Assembly (NCBI GenBank): GCA_019096195.1
Contig: JAGTXK010000117.1
Location: 43,597 to 107,596, forward strand
DNA: 64,000 nucleotides
Source of the DNA: Boletus sp. NGJ
Lineage: Eukaryota > Basidiomycota > Agaricomycetes > Boletales > Boletaceae
Direction of reading: 5' to 3'
Shown here: positions 21,788 through 33,964 of the stretch, one piece after another
Layout of the letters: the number at the start of each line of letters is the position of its first letter
How positions within the stretch are numbered: position 1 is the first letter of the stretch
Program-made: the position numbers and the translations under genes
Notes under the pieces: model-generated
What the model saw: the letters and a program-made list of their open reading frames with translations, nothing else
Database searches by the model: none
What the model was told of the DNA's origin: nothing

Positions 21788-22971
21788 ATGCCTGCTTCCG
21801 AGGTTCAAGGTCCCTTGGGCTTACAGCTAAACCTCCCATCTCACATTCCTGGCGTCCGCTCGGTGGCTTACAACACCTCAGAAGACCAATTGCTGGCACC
21901 CGGCCGGACACGCACCCAGCCGATAGGAGAGTCCAGTCAAGGACCCTCGTACGTTCGAGAGAGACAGAGCGAGAGCTCGTTGAATGTTCATGCTCCCATG
22001 CCTGTGCCTCGATCACCCCCGGCAGCAGATAATGCCGTAAGTATCACCATCAACATGCCCGCCCGTCGTCACTGACGTGGTACCTTGTTCAGGCCCCGGA
22101 ATCACCACCGTCTGCACCCTCACCTGTGCCTACAGAAATAATTGCTGTGGATCTCACACAAGAAGAAATCGTCGATGATATTCAACAATCGGGGATCAAA
22201 GTACGCGACTTTGCGTACGAAAAATCCGTTCCTCTCGAGCAATACTCGCCCGAATTATTTGATCCCATTCTTGGTTGGCATGTTTATGAAGCAATGCTCG
22301 AGAATCCCAATCCCGAGAGAAACCCTCTCAATGGAAGACATCTACGTAGACTGCTAGACCTTGGTTGGGTCTCTGAAGAAGCGGACGGACACCGGTGGCT
22401 GAAGAAAGACAGGGAGGCATTGGAAAAGTTTGACAGCCGCCCTCATTATCCCTGGAAGTCCCTCGACTTACCCAAGCCCAAAAAGGATGATCTGAGGGAG
22501 GTAGCGACATCGAGATTCCAATGGGTGAACGCCGAGCAGCTCGTCCCTCAATTCGTCAACCGTGGCATCTCCCGCCTGGCGGCTGCCTTTCGTGGCTCGC
22601 GCAAAACCGCGCGGTTTCAAAAGCGACCTGCAATCGACGCCACCGAAACCGAGGAAGACTCTGAAGCCTCCCCTCAGTTAAAGAAAAGACGGTTGTCGGT
22701 TAGTGCAGAGTCAGTAGCTTCGGGAAGTCAACCCGCTCCAAGTTCGCCTGCGTACTTTCCTTTGACGTTGGTCAATGGCAAACCACCACAGCAGTTTCCG
22801 GCTGGACATCCATCGGATGGTCCACCGCGTCCCGCCCCAGCCCCAACACAAGGAACACTCTCCCGTTCTTTACAACGCCACCTTTCCATGACATCGTTAT
22901 CCTCCCCATGTTCTGTAGACGTCTCTCGCTCAGATTCGCGGACGTTGACCTCGGGTACGAATCACGAGTGA
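21788..22971 (+). CDS. Uncharacterised protein, possibly nuclear
   Basis: Two exons (21788-22036 and 22093-22971) joined by a GTAAGT-TTCAG intron give 375 residues. The N-terminus (MPASEVQGPLGLQL) and the region to VPTEIIAVDL are low-complexity and proline-rich. The centre looks folded: DLTQEEIVDDIQQSGIKVRD, LFDPILGWHVYEAMLENP and LRRLLDLGWVSEEADGHRWL. The tail is serine/proline-rich, with a basic cluster LKKRRLSV that could act as a nuclear localisation signal. I do not recognise the family. The ATG at 21788 is the first in frame after a likely 5'UTR intron acceptor. The frame is intact throughout. Confidence 0.7.
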
Positions 22972-23767
22972 TCTACACCGATGCCCTTTAATCCTTATAC
23001 CTCTGGGTGTTGATTGTCGGTGACCCAAGGACATGGGATGTAGGGTGTACAGATTTTGCCATGAACAGTTATTTTTGGGGTTAGCAGGAAGGGGGGGAAA
23101 AAGAGAGGGAACATTGTATCAGTAATGTATCCAACCTGTTACCCTCTTGTAATATGTGTTTCAAATTCCGATTTTCATTTTTGCCTCTAGTTACAGGTTC
23201 TATTCTGCCAGCCTGGCTGAAACTCTGGCGTGTTCGGATATTGAAGTACTAGTCTTAGCGTTGTGAGACTCCACTGTGAGTGCATGTCACCAGGATTTGA
23301 CATTGACACACTTGACTACAAGCCTTACATCAAGAATAGCTCGACAAAACGGCCTGTCAGGGTCCAAGAGAGCTCTTCTCTTTAACGTCGGCCCTTTGAT
23401 GATTACCCGTTCCGGTCCGTCACGTATTACTATTATGTCGACCGAAGTTGCCAGCGATCGAACAAACGCTCCATGACTGCCGAACAGCGCGTAGGCTTAC
23501 ACCTGAGACGACATTCGACGGATAAAACCATGCCAGGAGGACTGACTCTCCGGGAGTCCGGGAGTCAGTTCTTCAGTCCCCGGCAGAAGGCTCCTAGTTT
23601 GGTGATGCGGGCGGCTCACTAGCGCTCACTTATCTACTTATCTCAAGATACTTAACACCAACCTGTTATGGCATGTATTATCGTGACCGACCTCGTGGTG
23701 ACCCTCTTAAGACTATCCCAAACAAATCCCAAGGCACTACGGGGCTCAGGGCTGGCGGAGGCTCACA
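22972..23767. other. intergenic
   Basis: 3'UTR of the preceding gene and promoter of the next; no gene seen. Confidence 0.45.
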
Positions 23768-26700
23768 ATGGATCCACCTTGTAAACCTCACAACCTTTTC
23801 GGCGATGACGATGCCTATGCTCCCAGCAAGCTCAACAAGGGAAAACAAAAAGCGGAAGGTGTGCCTCGTGCCAAAATATTAATCTGTCACAGAAACTGAG
23901 ACAGGTGGCGCCTTTAGACCCTTTGGACGAGGAAGTCGTCTCACCTCATGTTCAAGGTGTCCGACTCTCCTCTTTCGACTCGGACAGATGCTTTGCGTTC
24001 GAGCCCGCTTCTGAGTCTTCTCCTCCGCTGATATCTATTGACACACACCCTCCTACGAATGTTGCTGGCTCTGACAGTGGAGACGAAAGTCTCTACCAAT
24101 CCGTCGATGAAGAAAACTCATCAGATAATCAGGTGTGTTCATTCAACTCAACCCATCCTGATATCTCAAGATCGATCGTGGATTACAAGATGGATATAGA
24201 CGCTCCGCCTCAGGCTCACCAACGGGATGAATTAGACTTGGGCCATTCCATCAAAGGCATGTATCGCATCCTCGATCTTATCTCGGAGCAGAGTAGTGGT
24301 GGTCTCGGTGAGTATCCCACTCAGACCGGCGCGCTTATTCTCATTGTTGATCTGGTATCAGTCGATAAGATTATCATATCCCAAAACTCGCTCGAGGCAT
24401 TCATAAATAATGTTTGTCCGGGTGCATACGTGTCAATGACCAGAGTCAATTTCAGGGTTCTCGATAACTTTGCCATAAAACCTGTCGGAGTCTACGGTAG
24501 CAAAGTGGAACTTGTCCGATTCCTATTGCAGCTTGGCGCCATCCCCGAAAGCATGTATGTCTATGTCTTGTTCATTCTACGTAATAAACATTGACACTGT
24601 TTTCACAGTGCGACACAGCTTCTCATCGATTCCGACACACATGAACGCACACGACCGGCTCTCCGATCAGGCTTGTACATCATCACAACACCAGAGCAAA
24701 CCGTGGGTTCTCATCAAATATTTGTTCTATACTGGCCCGAGCAAACAACTTGGGACGACTCCGCGGTAAGCTCCGTTCGTCGCAATCGCATCACATTTAT
24801 GAGGTTCGTTCATATTGATCCCATCCGAAACGACCAACGTTCGAATCCATGTCGCACAGGTACCTGACGAAAATGTGTGATCAAGTCGTGTCTCTGATCT
24901 CACCCGAACATGCGCAAACCATCCTTTGGAGTGAGGAAGATAGCAGTGGCGACGGTGGTGACAATATCAACCAAGAGGAGTCAGACCGAGCGTTCACCTT
25001 CGTAGTCGCACAGACCAGCGAACAGGAAGAGTCCGTGGTTGTCCGTGAGGGCTTCAAAGTCAGTTCGTCCGGATCGTGTGCACTGGCGTCATCTCGACTG
25101 ACACACTGGGCATTTCCTAGGCAATCTCGCCGGCGATTGTGCTTCCAAAAGCACCTGCCGAAGATCCGGATCCGGCGAAACCTGCACCGATCACACCGTT
25201 TTTGCTGTCTGGAGAGACGACGCAAGGATTCATGACAGTGGAACATCGAGAGGCGGAGGTTACGCAGGAGATTTTCAGGGGAGATCTGATCTCAGCGATG
25301 CAACTAGAAACATTTTTGTGAGTGCACTCCTTTGCCATGGGGACAACTTGTCTTTATGGGGTCGACAGGAAATCCGACCGCCTCTGTCTGGACCAAAGGT
25401 TGGACGACAAGGCCATACAAATCCTGGTTCGCTGCGGACTTGAGAAGAGATTTCAAGCGCCATGCAGGAAATGGAAATCTGACTCCGACGCCATTCGGAA
25501 CACATCCGACTCAAACACCAAGCGGGAGAGAGTGAATATATCAACGAAATTGCAAACGAAGCTACCCGCGCTCCGAAGGTCATTGTTTGAGGCGATTCTA
25601 GACGAAGTGCTGCAATTGTATCCGTGAGTACGGCATTTTCTGATTGCGTTGTTCGCCTACTTATCCTGGGAAATATTAGATGCTTTAATCGAGGGGCGTT
25701 CGCTTATCATGGAGATCAAGGAGAGAAGTCTATCAACAATCCAGGTTTGCTTCGACAATTGTCATCAATATATGTTGATCCATGTCGCTTCAGTACCCCT
25801 CTTCGAGATCCTGAGGTCCTATCCGAAAACCAACCAAACAGCCACGCAGGCGCTACGCAATGACTTTCAGAATATCTCAAACCAAGATTTTCAAACTGCC
25901 AAGAACCACATCAGTGTGTTCAAGGAACTGACTCTACTTCTGGCGACGAGGCATCTGGAGCTGGATGAGCGGACCCATATGCAGATCTTGGAAGCCGTAT
26001 TAATGGGGAACATGGAACAGGTCAAGGTGAATGCAAAAGGGAATAACGGAGCTGGTGGCGGTGTCCGCAAGCAGAACAACATGCGATCGATTTTGAATCC
26101 GTTGTCGTGGGTCTCGACTTTACTCTCGCTATCGAGGACGACGTCGGGGAGAGAATTGAACGGCGAGTTGGACGTACTCGTTCACACCGCGACAGAGGCA
26201 GCAACGCACGTCTCTGACAGTCAGTTTTTGAGCCAGTTGGGACAGGACGAGGAGTTGTATGCGCAACATTTTCCGCAATTCAAGGTGTTAGCGGATAGGG
26301 CAAGAAACAAGGCATTTGAGTACTTGAATGTTACCCTCACGAGGACGTTGAAGAAACTCATGCCGCAAGTAGAGAAGACACAAGCTGAGGAGTGTGCGGA
26401 GGGAATCAAGCGCAAACATGCGAAGGGCGCGGAAGAAATGCAGGTTAAGTTGAGAAAGAATCTGATCAAAGATCTGAATGATTTGTCCTTACAGACTCCG
26501 CATTCGTGCGTCTCCAGGTGATTGATCGTGAACCACAAGCTAACCTTGTTGTTCGTAGACATACGTTGTCAATCGATGACGTGACGCAATCTTATGGTGA
26601 GTGGTGGCGTGGTTTACATGCGTCGCGGACAGTATTCACCTGTATGTAGCTTCAACTTTGTCTCCAAAATCGTTCCAGATCTATTGTTCGCGATCGACGC

Positions 26701-29700
26701 AACGAGACCAAACGGCCTTACTATACACAGTGCATCTGATGAACTTGACGGCACAAGATCGACATGAGTTACAACTGAATCCGAGTGCGATCCCTTCACC
26801 TCAATTCAGATTCAGCCATAAGTTCAGCTTGCCCTTGGGCCATTCCGTAGTGTGCGTCCGTGTTTCCTCGCCTGAGTCGTGTAACTTGACCTAAACCCTG
26901 TCTTTCAACTTCGAGCAGACGAGCACAGTTGCTTGAAGGAGAGAAACTCTTGTTGGTCGTCGCTGATCGTGCGGGGAATTTGATTGTCTACCTCGATCGA
27001 CTGGCGAGTATGGACGGCGCGATTCCGCTCCGCGGGAAGTCACTCAATCGTGAAAAGATTGGGCAGGATTTTCTGTTGGCGTACGACGAGTCGAAGAGCA
27101 TGCTGGCAGTTGTGTCATCAGACAAGGTACGTATTTGCTTACGTTACAACGGTCGTGATGTTGAGGTCCCGCTCGTTTACAGCTGCTACTGAACATTTTC
27201 GTTTTCGACGACGCGCGGGGATTCCAGGCGCTGGGAAGTGTAATTGACTTGCGCCAATGGTACAGCGAGGTGTTGTCTATTCGTCTTGCATGCTTTGTGA
27301 GCGGGAGCGAAGAATTAGTGCTTGTCGATTCACACTCGCAGGCGAGGGTGTTTTCTCTGGTGACGCTTCAGTTTCGGTGCGTCAATCCAGTTTCCTCTAT
27401 TCCACGCGATTATCGCTGATGAGGGATGGGGATGACTAGGCCTGCCACACTCCGGCTCGACCAGGTGCCCTGTAGTGTGAGTTCCACGCCTGATGGCGCC
27501 TGTCTGTTGGTGGCGCAAACCCGCGGGAGCGACGTGTTAGTGACAGCCTATCACTGGAGTACCTTTGGCTCCACGGAGGGAACCCCGCTTGATTTAGCCC
27601 CGCTCACTGTCAAGAACGGTCTCGTCGTCACGTCGCTGATCAGCCGAACAGCAGTGCATATCGTCGTGCTGGACTTCGAAACGCATGCATGCCGATCGCA
27701 AGCGCTGGACATTACCCGAAAGGTGACCGAGTATGCCTTCAAGGAAAAGGGCGTGCGGGGTTCTTCCGCACGACACGTGGCAGGAGGGGAAGGCAGAAGC
27801 ACAACCGCACACAACTGCCTCATCGATTGTCACGCCGATGTCTGGACCCGCTTCCCTGTCTTGCCCGCAGTGCAACGCGAAACGATATCCCCTTTGAGTC
27901 TCCGGAGCGCGCGGACGCTTGTGTTTGTGACGGATCGTGATTATCAAAATTATGCACCACGTTTTGCGGAGATGATCCTCAAATTTGAGAGGGCGACTAA
28001 GAAGCCAACGGGGGACATTCTCAAGTCCATTCAGGTCTCAGCTGCGCGGTTTGTCGTCTTTGCTGCCGAATTATGTGGTGGTGGTAAGCACCCGAAGTCG
28101 ACTCGGAATCGTGCTTGGAACGTCTCGGATTACCGTGCAGGCGAATGGCTCGTTGAATTCCTGTGCTTGATTCCGATTCACCTTGCACTGGCGAAGGAGA
28201 ACCGGTTCATGCCGCTGAAGGATGGGGTGTATTCTCCAGAGCTGGAGAGGTCGTTGTTGGGTGCGGACGTGAACTGCATCGTGGACAGTCTCTCGTTTGG
28301 GTGGTATGAGTCGTTGTTTCAGTCATATATGGCGTCCAAGGTGTGTATTGTCGCTGTCGTTAGTGCGAGATTCTGCTTTCTCATGGCGTGGATGATAGCC
28401 CGTCAAGGTGGTGTCCTCGATGGGAGAACAGTCGGTTGGGAAGAGTTTTGCGCTGAACCATCTCGTCGATACCTCCTTTGCTGGGTCGGCAATGCGAACG
28501 ACAGAGGGGGTGTGGATGTCGGTAACGCCGACGAAGGATGCCTTGATCGTCGCGCTGGATTTTGAAGGTCAGCCCTGTGTACTTTCTTGCGGAGTTCACT
28601 CCACCTTATTTCGGCACGCGTGACTTTTCATCGCTAGGTGTACACAGTATTGAAAGGTCCGCTCAAGAGGACACGCTGCTCGTTTTGTTCAACACTGCCA
28701 TTTCAAACTTGGTAAGTAAGATGAAGTCGTGTCTGGTGGGAGGGATTTGGACGTTGACTAACAATGTTTCATATTGCAGGTACTGTTCCGCAATAACTTT
28801 GCGCTCAGTCGAGACATTACCGGACTGTTTCAGTCGTTCCAGTCCAGTTCCACAGTGTTGGATCCGAAGGCGAATCCGTCATTATTCCAGTCAACATTGG
28901 TCATCATCATTAAGGTGTGTTTGCTGCGGTCTGGGACTGCATCATCTATGTGGACAGGATCTGTCTGAGGCATGTCTTCTTTATGACACAGGACGTCGTC
29001 GACTCGGACAAGGTCGAGATCACCAAAGAGTGGGTGACGGTTACTTGTTATATTTTTTTCGTACAGCGCCGCTCATCATAGGTCTTCTTCGTTCTCAGAT
29101 TTTCCCTCAAGTTCCAACGGATCGTGCAAGATGAGCAAGAGGCGAATTTCATTTCTCGGTTGCATGCCGGGAAGCTAAATATCATTCCTTGGTAAGGACT
29201 GGGGGGCTTGAATAGATAGTTCAGGAATTTCACACTTCGTTGGTCCCCCACACAGGCCAGTCATTGAGTCCAAGGAATTTTACAAGCTATTTCCTACTTT
29301 AACGCGATGGTTGGATCAGCAGGTGGTCACGCATCGGTCGGCGGGGGAGTTTTTGCACTTGATGAAGACGTTAATGGCCAAGTTGAAGGTGAGAGTGTTT
29401 TCTCGGAGGAAAAGGTATCATGTGTCTTGCTGACTAGTGAATGTGTTCAAGGCCAACGATTGGGGTGCTATGTCTCGTAAGAACATGCGTGTTTTTATAT
29501 GGACTATGTGATGACTTTCGGGTTTAGAAACTATGGCATCTCATCGTGCAGGACTGATTTCGACGCTCCTTACTGATGCGCTTGCCTTTGGATATATCAA
29601 CCCGGACAGAGAGCCTCTAAAGGTGAGTTTGCACTTCTGACCTCTCTGCGCTGGCTATGACGCTGACTTCATCGGCATAGAATCTGGATACAGACTCGTT

Positions 29701-32700
29701 GATCGACCTGCCAGATGCACCCTACCAACTTTCCATTGGCGATGATGGTGATCAATCTGCGTCCCGTGACCGCTTCCTTATGGCGCTTAGGACGGCCTGG
29801 GAGGGCTACGCATCCCGCCAATACACACCCGAGGATGAATGGATTGCGAGTTTGACCCAGCACCTTGAAACGATCGTGAACTTGCGGATCGCCCACGTAC
29901 GCGAATGGCTAAACCAGAATCTCTCGCGGTTCCAGCCAGTTGGCGGCGGCGGGAGCCACGAGCGCATCGACGAGTTGAAACGTCACTTTGAGAGCTCCAT
30001 TGTGGACTTGAGGGGTAACGTCCAGCTGTGTGGGTTGCCATGTGCGGCGTGTCAGCTTCGCTGTATACAGAGCCGGGCGCACGAGGGTGCACACGACTGT
30101 CAGTCCGGCCATCTGTGTGTGCACGAGTGTGATTTCTGTTTGGCGATTGAGCCAGGGGAGCATCGGCCATGTACAATGAGGTGAGTGATGTTTGCATTGT
30201 GATGTCGTACGTCTCGTGCTGAGTCCAATGTGATAGTGCGGGCCACGCGGGGAAGCACATGTACGTGTTCGTTGCTTTGGCTGAGCGCGCAGTGGCACAC
30301 GTTTCTTTGTAGATGCATCGTAAACAAACATTTGTGCGGGAAGCCATGCAGGTTTTCTGGAAGGCAAGGATGTTTAGATATGTGTGCAAAGGTATCTGTT
30401 CTCATTCGAGGCATCTATTCGGCTCTGACGACAAAAAAGGTCATTGATCACCCTGACGAGGAGCATATCTGCGCGGCTCCAGTCCACGCATGTGGGAAGG
30501 CAAGTCACTGCTGACTACTTTGAACCTTTGTAAATGTTCATTCTGAAGCGCTACTTTCTTGCTAGCCATGTGATCTCTCCAGCATTCGACTCGTTGACGA
30601 GAGTTTATATTCGTGTCCTGGGACATGCAGAATCCCAAGGTAGTTTCTTCTTTGTGGTGATATTACGGATCTTGCACGCGCTCATGCACTCTTGAAGTGA
30701 CATCGATCATTCCATCCACCAATGCGACGCTCGGTTGTGTTCCATTCAGTGCCAGTTGTGCAAACGCCTGTGTGCAGACCGAGACCACATGCATGGTCTC
30801 GACTCTAGCGCGATCCATCTATGCGGGTGTGTATGAAGTTGAAGCGGCGGCAACATTTATCTCTGATCCGTGAATCACAGACAAGAACATTTGTGTACTG
30901 TCCTTTGTGCTGCCCCAGGTATATGCGAGATCGACACGGCGCCACACTCCATCGAGGCGACATTTACGGGCAGAAATGAAACATTCCAATATACCAAAGT
31001 ATGTTGTCTGGTCTCCAACATCCGCTCTGGTACTGATCTTTCTCGCAGTATTCTCAGGGTTCGTTTGTGTTCTTCTATGCATTCCTACATTGATCCGATG
31101 ATGTTCCGAAACGACAGTTGCGAAACGCTTGAGGTGTATCAAACTGATCCCACCAGGCGCTAGGGGTCACGGGGGACCCCACAACCACAGCTTGGACATG
31201 AAAATCGTTCATTTTTGTGAAGCGAGGTATAGCGATTGAATACTCTGTACACCCCTCTTTCCCTCACAGTAATCCAGATGCGCAAACTGCAATTATTTTT
31301 GCACGTTACCTCTTGGTGAGTTGTACGTGCGGACCCGGGATCAGTTGCGTCCTAACAGCTCGCTCAAAGGCCATCCACAACAACAGCACGAGACGCGCCA
31401 TGGGTCCATGTCGCGTACCCGCTGGACTGTGGATGGGCCGGACGATGTACCTCTGGAAATCGAAGGGCGCAAATTTTCTACTAATGACGAGGGTGCTCCG
31501 ATGATGTGTAACCTTGTTTGCTCGGCAATGGGGCGGCACGTCCACATTGACTATTGTCGCGCGGATGACAAGGGGGCATGTACTGGCAATAATGAACTGC
31601 AGCATCTGCCGAGGAAGATACAGCCCGATCCCGATCGAGCAAAGGACGTGCTTACGCACGGTCTGATCTGGAAGCGGAGCGGTGAGTGAGGTGTGAGTAT
31701 ATTTGGGGTGGCTGATCGTCTGTCTGGGGACAGGTTTTAAAGACCCGTATTCAAGAGAAGAGCAAACCAACTTTGGAAAATGGTTCGTTCTCATTCGGGT
31801 TTTGCGTTCGCCAGTGACCGACGGTTCACACACGTTGACAGTGATGCCATGTGTGGAGGTACGCGAATCTCCGAGGTCACTTTACAACCCAAGGGCCATC
31901 TCACAAGCGCGTTCATTGGATAGGTCCCGAACACACGGCTGCTAGCGGTGGGGCAGCTATACCCTCTTACTGTGTTTTGCCCCTTTTCCATGCACCGTTG
32001 AATCCCAACGTTGCACCGGTGATGGGTTACATCTCACAGGACGGACATCAATTTGCATGCAGGAATCCAGTCGTAATGCAACAAGCATTCCATGTGTGAG
32101 TCCATCCATTGTATGCATGCCTGCGTAGCTTGAGAATTTGATTTGATTTGGCAGGATCTTTGTCGCTGATCAGTAGGTTCCACTCGTGCTCGACCAGGGG
32201 GGATATACTCATCACCATACTCATGTGAATAGTTCCGGTTCGATGGGTTCGCGCGATCTACAGCCACTCGCCAACACACCGGCGACTGCTCGAATCAAAT
32301 CACACGCAAACAATCGATATGGCGCTGTGCTTTCATCGTTGTATAGTTTCTGGACAGCGCGTGCAGCGGCAATTACGGGTTCGAATACTACCCGACGGGA
32401 CGCATACAGTGTGGTCTTGTTTGATCATGGCTTCGCAACCCCAGTCGTGGATGATTTTGCGAGCACACCAGACCAATTGCTGGGCGCTCTCCTCGGTTTT
32501 TCTACGAATGGCGGGACCAACTTTACTCTCGCGATTCAACAAGCACAAGCAATCATGCAGGAAAACTGGAGCACGGAAAGGTAAACGTCTTGTCTCCGTC
32601 CAGTCCCAAATTTTGATATCAGAATTCCCGTTGGAACAGATCCCCAGTCATCATTTTCCTTTCCGATGGTAATTGTGAAATCGGAGATAACATCATGCAG

Positions 32701-33097
32701 GATCTGTGCCGTACGGCCATTCGACTTGGGTAAATATTGTCATTTGCAAGCTACCATATCGTCTGACGGGCGTTCTCTTTTACCAACGCAGAAAAGCGGT
32801 GTCGTTTCATGCTGTGTCGTTCGGGCCAGAGGTTTCTTCAACGCACCTGCGTCGCATGGCCGAGATTGCGCGCGATGTGCAGAACAATGCACCGAGAGAT
32901 CCACTTGTGCCGGCTGCCGCGACTGTCCTTTCGTCGTATACGCGGGCGCTCGACACGGTGCGCGCGCATATCTCGTGGTTTCCAGGCTACATATACTAAC
33001 CGACTTTCGGTCTGCATCACGCTAGGTCCAACTCGCGCAGACGTTCCTGGGTATTGCAGACTCGTTGCGAAAGCCAAGAGGGGCACTGATGCAATAA
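23768..33097 (+). pseudogene. Giant VWA-domain GBP/URG4-like GTPase, with frameshifts and in-frame stops
   Basis: About 9.3 kb and more than 20 short exons. It starts MDPPCKPHNLFGDDDAYAPS at 23768 and ends with …SLRKPRGALMQ at 33097. Order of parts: acidic N-terminal region; a helical stretch (WEILDALIEGR to LRKNLIKDLNDLSLQ, 25.6-26.5 kb); a beta-rich WD-like region (RAGNLIVYLDRLASMDGAI, VFDDARGFQALGS, 26.9-27.8 kb). Then a GBP-type GTPase with P-loop GEQSVGKS, TTEGVWMS switch and DFEG (28.4-28.6 kb); a Cys/His-rich array (CGLPCAACQLRC, HLCVHECDFC, 30.0-31.2 kb); and a C-terminal VWA domain (SSGSMGS, VIIFLSDGNCEIGD, 32.2-33.1 kb). Most splice junctions keep frame. However, between 25310 and 25630 the frame changes at a T5 run (25313-25317) and a T3 run (25586-25588), with TGA at 25480 and 25625. 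A TAG lies at 32174. The VWA metal site reads NSSGS where DxSxS is usual. Confidence 0.7.
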
Positions 33098-33964
33098 GGT
33101 GGATGTTTTGGCGTTTTTTTTTGTGATGTCTATTATCTCTTGTGCGTTCGAGTGCAACAAAATACTTGCAGGATGGTGTACTGTGCTACCTTGCTTTGAC
33201 TCCTTCTCGAATATGCCTTTCGTATTAGGTCCCGTATGCCCGACGAATTGTCGTACCAGTCGGTGGCAGAGCACTCAACGACCTCTCTGGAGGCCAGAAA
33301 GCCCCTGCCATCATAATACACCCGACCGAACTTCCGCGTGATCGTGGTTTTTGCGGGAGCGAGTGAAATGTGAAAGGTGTCCGACTAACTAGTTGCACAA
33401 ATCTAGTGGTCCCTTGAAGACGAAGTTGCTCGGGATCAGAGCCCTATCTGCATGCAAAAACGGACGAGCGCTGTGCATGGTTGCCGCTACGTCGTCTCTC
33501 TTCAAGCATGTTTTGCTCCGAGTATGTAAACCGAGCTCCGATTAGGCGGTGCGAACTCGAGCGAAACGACCCGAGTCGTTAATAAAGCCTCGGATGAGGA
33601 TTGGACTGAAGCTGTAGTACTAGTGTTTTGTTTCCGAACCAATGGTCCCAAGCCGAGCGGGCTCAAATATTTGAATCCGGCATGGTCTGACAATTCGTGA
33701 CGCTTCGTGACTGATAGACAGTATGCGTCCTTGCGATAAGGAGTATTTACAGGCGATGGCGCTGAACGTCATCTTCCTGTGGTGCGCATGCGCAGTAGAC
33801 GGTCTTCTGATTAGAACTAACAATATGTACACAGCACCGGCAATACCCCAGGAAAGCGAGGGGCAGTATGACTCCCCTTCCAGGGTGGGGTAGAAAAAAA
33901 AACACTATCTGTCCCCTATATACAAGGGCTTATGCTTTCATGTTTCTCTCTGCTACGAACAAAC
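33098..33964. other. intergenic
   Basis: No gene seen. TATATA-like sequence near 33918 may serve the following oxidase pseudogene. Confidence 0.4.

Noticed and set aside
25624-25863. Spliced reading of 25625-25679 as a normal GTGAGT-TTAG intron
   Set aside because: The ends look like a 55-bp intron, but splicing it shifts into a frame that stops at 25861. The unspliced frame continues the conserved protein, so the GTGAGT is better read as part of a damaged exon.
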